A DNA stretch of 62,978 nucleotides, from contig JAUNUI010000018.1 of the NCBI GenBank assembly GCA_030538255.1, positions 2,471 to 65,448 of the forward strand, given 5' to 3'. Made by a program: the position numbers and the translations under genes. This document shows positions 61,990-62,978 of the stretch, one piece after another. Below the pieces are notes generated by a model. It made no database searches, was not told the origin of the DNA, and saw only the letters and a list, made by a program, of their open reading frames with translations. Source of the stretch: Pelistega sp. (lineage in GTDB: Bacteria; Pseudomonadota; Gammaproteobacteria; Burkholderiales; Burkholderiaceae_B). Within the stretch, counting starts at the first letter, position 1; the number at the start of each line of letters is the position of its first letter.

Positions 61990-62721
61990 TTATTTGCTGT
62001 TCGCAATGCGTTGGGCACGATTACCGGGTTCAGGGTGAGAAGAGAAGATACCGTGACCGCCACCTAGGCCGGCCAATTTGTTTAAAGCAGATACAGCGGC
62101 TTCTTTAGGACGATTATTCGCCTTTAGGACTTTAAGACCGAATGAGTCTGCTGAGTATTCTTGTGATTGTGAGTATTGTGCATCAATGAGTTTATGCGCA
62201 AGTTCGCCAATTTGACCGGCAGATAAGGCCGCTACCACACCTTGACCACTAGATGCTGCGGCTTGGCGTGCAGCGAGCGTAAGCAAATTGGTGCGTGCCT
62301 GTGATTTTGAGTGACCCTCCATCACGTGACCAATTTCATGACCCATAACAAATAAGACTTCATCGTCGGTCATCATATCCATTAGCCCCGAATATACACG
62401 AATATCACCATTTGGTAGGGCAAAAGCATTCACCTCTTTGTTTAAATAAACTTTGTAGTTCAGTGGTGTGCCTTCGTAAGTTTTCAAGTTGCGAGTGATT
62501 TTATTGAGACGCTTCGTGTATTTATTATTGGCAGAAGCGACACGGTTTTCGCCATCTAATTGTTTCGCTGATTGAACACCTAGTGCTTTAACTTCAGCGT
62601 CGCTAATTGATGCTGCCTGCGCTAAGGTAGTACCTGCTTCAAGCATACCGGCAATATTCATGCCATTACAGGCCGTTAATGTGGCAACGACTAAGCCACT
62701 TAAGAGTAATTTAGACTTCAT
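61990..62721 (-). CDS. M48-family metalloprotease lipoprotein (LoiP/YggG-like)
   Basis: 243 residues. The signal sequence ends in lipobox L-T-A-C at residue 18, so it is probably anchored in the outer membrane. Zinc motif H-E-I-G-H near 128 and the third ligand in Q-E-Y-S-A-D near 187 are intact, followed by the S-S-H-P-E-P-G-N-R motif, as in LoiP/BepA-type proteases. These act in outer-membrane quality control. Unrelated in architecture to the multi-pass M48 protein at 49883. Confidence 0.92.
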   Translation of the reverse strand: MKSKLLLSGLVVATLTACNGMNIAGMLEAGTTLAQAASISDAEVKALGVQSAKQLDGENRVASANNKYTKRLNKITRNLKTYEGTPLNYKVYLNKEVNAFALPNGDIRVYSGLMDMMTDDEVLFVMGHEIGHVMEGHSKSQARTNLLTLAARQAAASSGQGVVAALSAGQIGELAHKLIDAQYSQSQEYSADSFGLKVLKANNRPKEAAVSALNKLAGLGGGHGIFSSHPEPGNRAQRIANSK

Positions 62722-62895
62722 GAGATCCTCGCTGACTTTGAGTAAAAAAACTGTATTTAGAACTATACCGCATTATGATCCGTTTAACTTTACACGAATA
62801 TGACAAAACTGCCTAGAGGGGGAATATATTTAATTTACGCAGATTGACAAAGAGGCTTTATATTAAGCATAGACTATATGCATGAGGAAGCGATC

Positions 62896-62970
62896 ATGCA
62901 ACTCAGAGCAAAATCATCTCATCTTGACATCCTCCCCTGCATGAATGCAGGAGATTCCTACGGTGGTTAG
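62896..62970 (+). pseudogene. Possible gene start interrupted by the IS end
   Basis: ATG 62896 with GAGGAA in front opens a frame of nine host codons before the IS200/IS605-type sequence begins at 62924; the fused frame stops at 62968. It may be the first codons of a gene split by the insertion. The downstream part is outside the window. Confidence 0.3.
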
Positions 62971-62978
62971 CGATGTTC
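62924..62978 (-). mobile_element. Right end of an IS200/IS605-type element (continues beyond window)
   Basis: TTGACATCCTCCCC followed by a CCTGCAT/ATGCAGG hairpin (62936-62951) and GATTCCTACGG is the common right-end sequence of IS200/IS605/IS1341 elements, read here in reverse. In such elements tnpB ends just upstream of this hairpin and the reRNA (omegaRNA) scaffold spans it. On that model tnpB lies on the minus strand to the right of the window, and the guide would match the flank 62904-62923. Confidence 0.8.

Overview
The window reads as chromosome from a low-to-moderate GC betaproteobacterium of the Burkholderiales, most like the low-GC Alcaligenaceae (Oligella, Pelistega, Paenalcaligenes). 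This rests on gene order shared with Bordetella-type genomes (ribF-ileS-lspA-coaBC; purN-rsmB-desaturase-uvrD; rplS, Nudix hydrolase, rsgA, M48 protease, orn; acpS-nagZ-uvrC-pgsA), on DUF4148 proteins, and on a betaproteobacterial-type tRNA-Val(GAC). The genus is inference.

Layout. 1-6615 (minus strand): partial DedA protein, coaBC, lspA, ileS, ribF. 6951-10123: two YceI proteins and a cytochrome b561, divergent from a LysR regulator. 10571-11285: two tandem DUF4148 paralogues. 11809-18507: purN, rsmB, a fatty acid desaturase translationally coupled to uvrD, and a small lipoprotein. 18731-20740: an SOS operon with a LexA box, umuD and umuC. 20757-22408: a 131-bp MITE, a TetR repressor with twin operators, a 55-bp triplicate repeat and an HPP membrane protein. 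22617-25873: tRNA-Val, nitronate monooxygenase, ung, a DUF937 protein. 26371-31892: a complete five-gene peptide ABC importer. 32146-42588: a Tad/Flp pilus locus whose ATPase carries an FHA domain; TadZ, RcpB, TadD and TadV are not seen. 42740-44527: acyl-CoA dehydrogenase. 44873-45457: an unrecognised protein. 45458-46052: a stem-loop-rich non-coding region followed by a strong promoter for rplS. 46547-47912: an accessory pocket with a toxin-antitoxin pair, two full MITEs, a MITE relic and a decayed IS5-family transposase. 47941-62721: Nudix, rsgA, M48 protease, orn, acpS, nagZ, uvrC, pgsA, an MFS transporter, a 41-residue membrane protein, a lytic transglycosylase, a deacetylase-fold protein, etfBA and an M48 lipoprotein. 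62924-62978: the right end of an IS200/IS605-type element that continues past the window.

Most of the window is housekeeping plus one pilus locus. The unusual content is in the gaps: a family of 131-bp elements with TGAGACCTTTGC-type ends and 3-bp target duplications; a source-like IS5 transposase relic beside them; a toxin with a one-base homopolymer frameshift; a candidate structured RNA ending in a palindrome that is both a LexA-like box and a terminator-like hairpin; and a recurring habit of short tandem duplications (about 13 to 71 bp) in gene leaders and tails.
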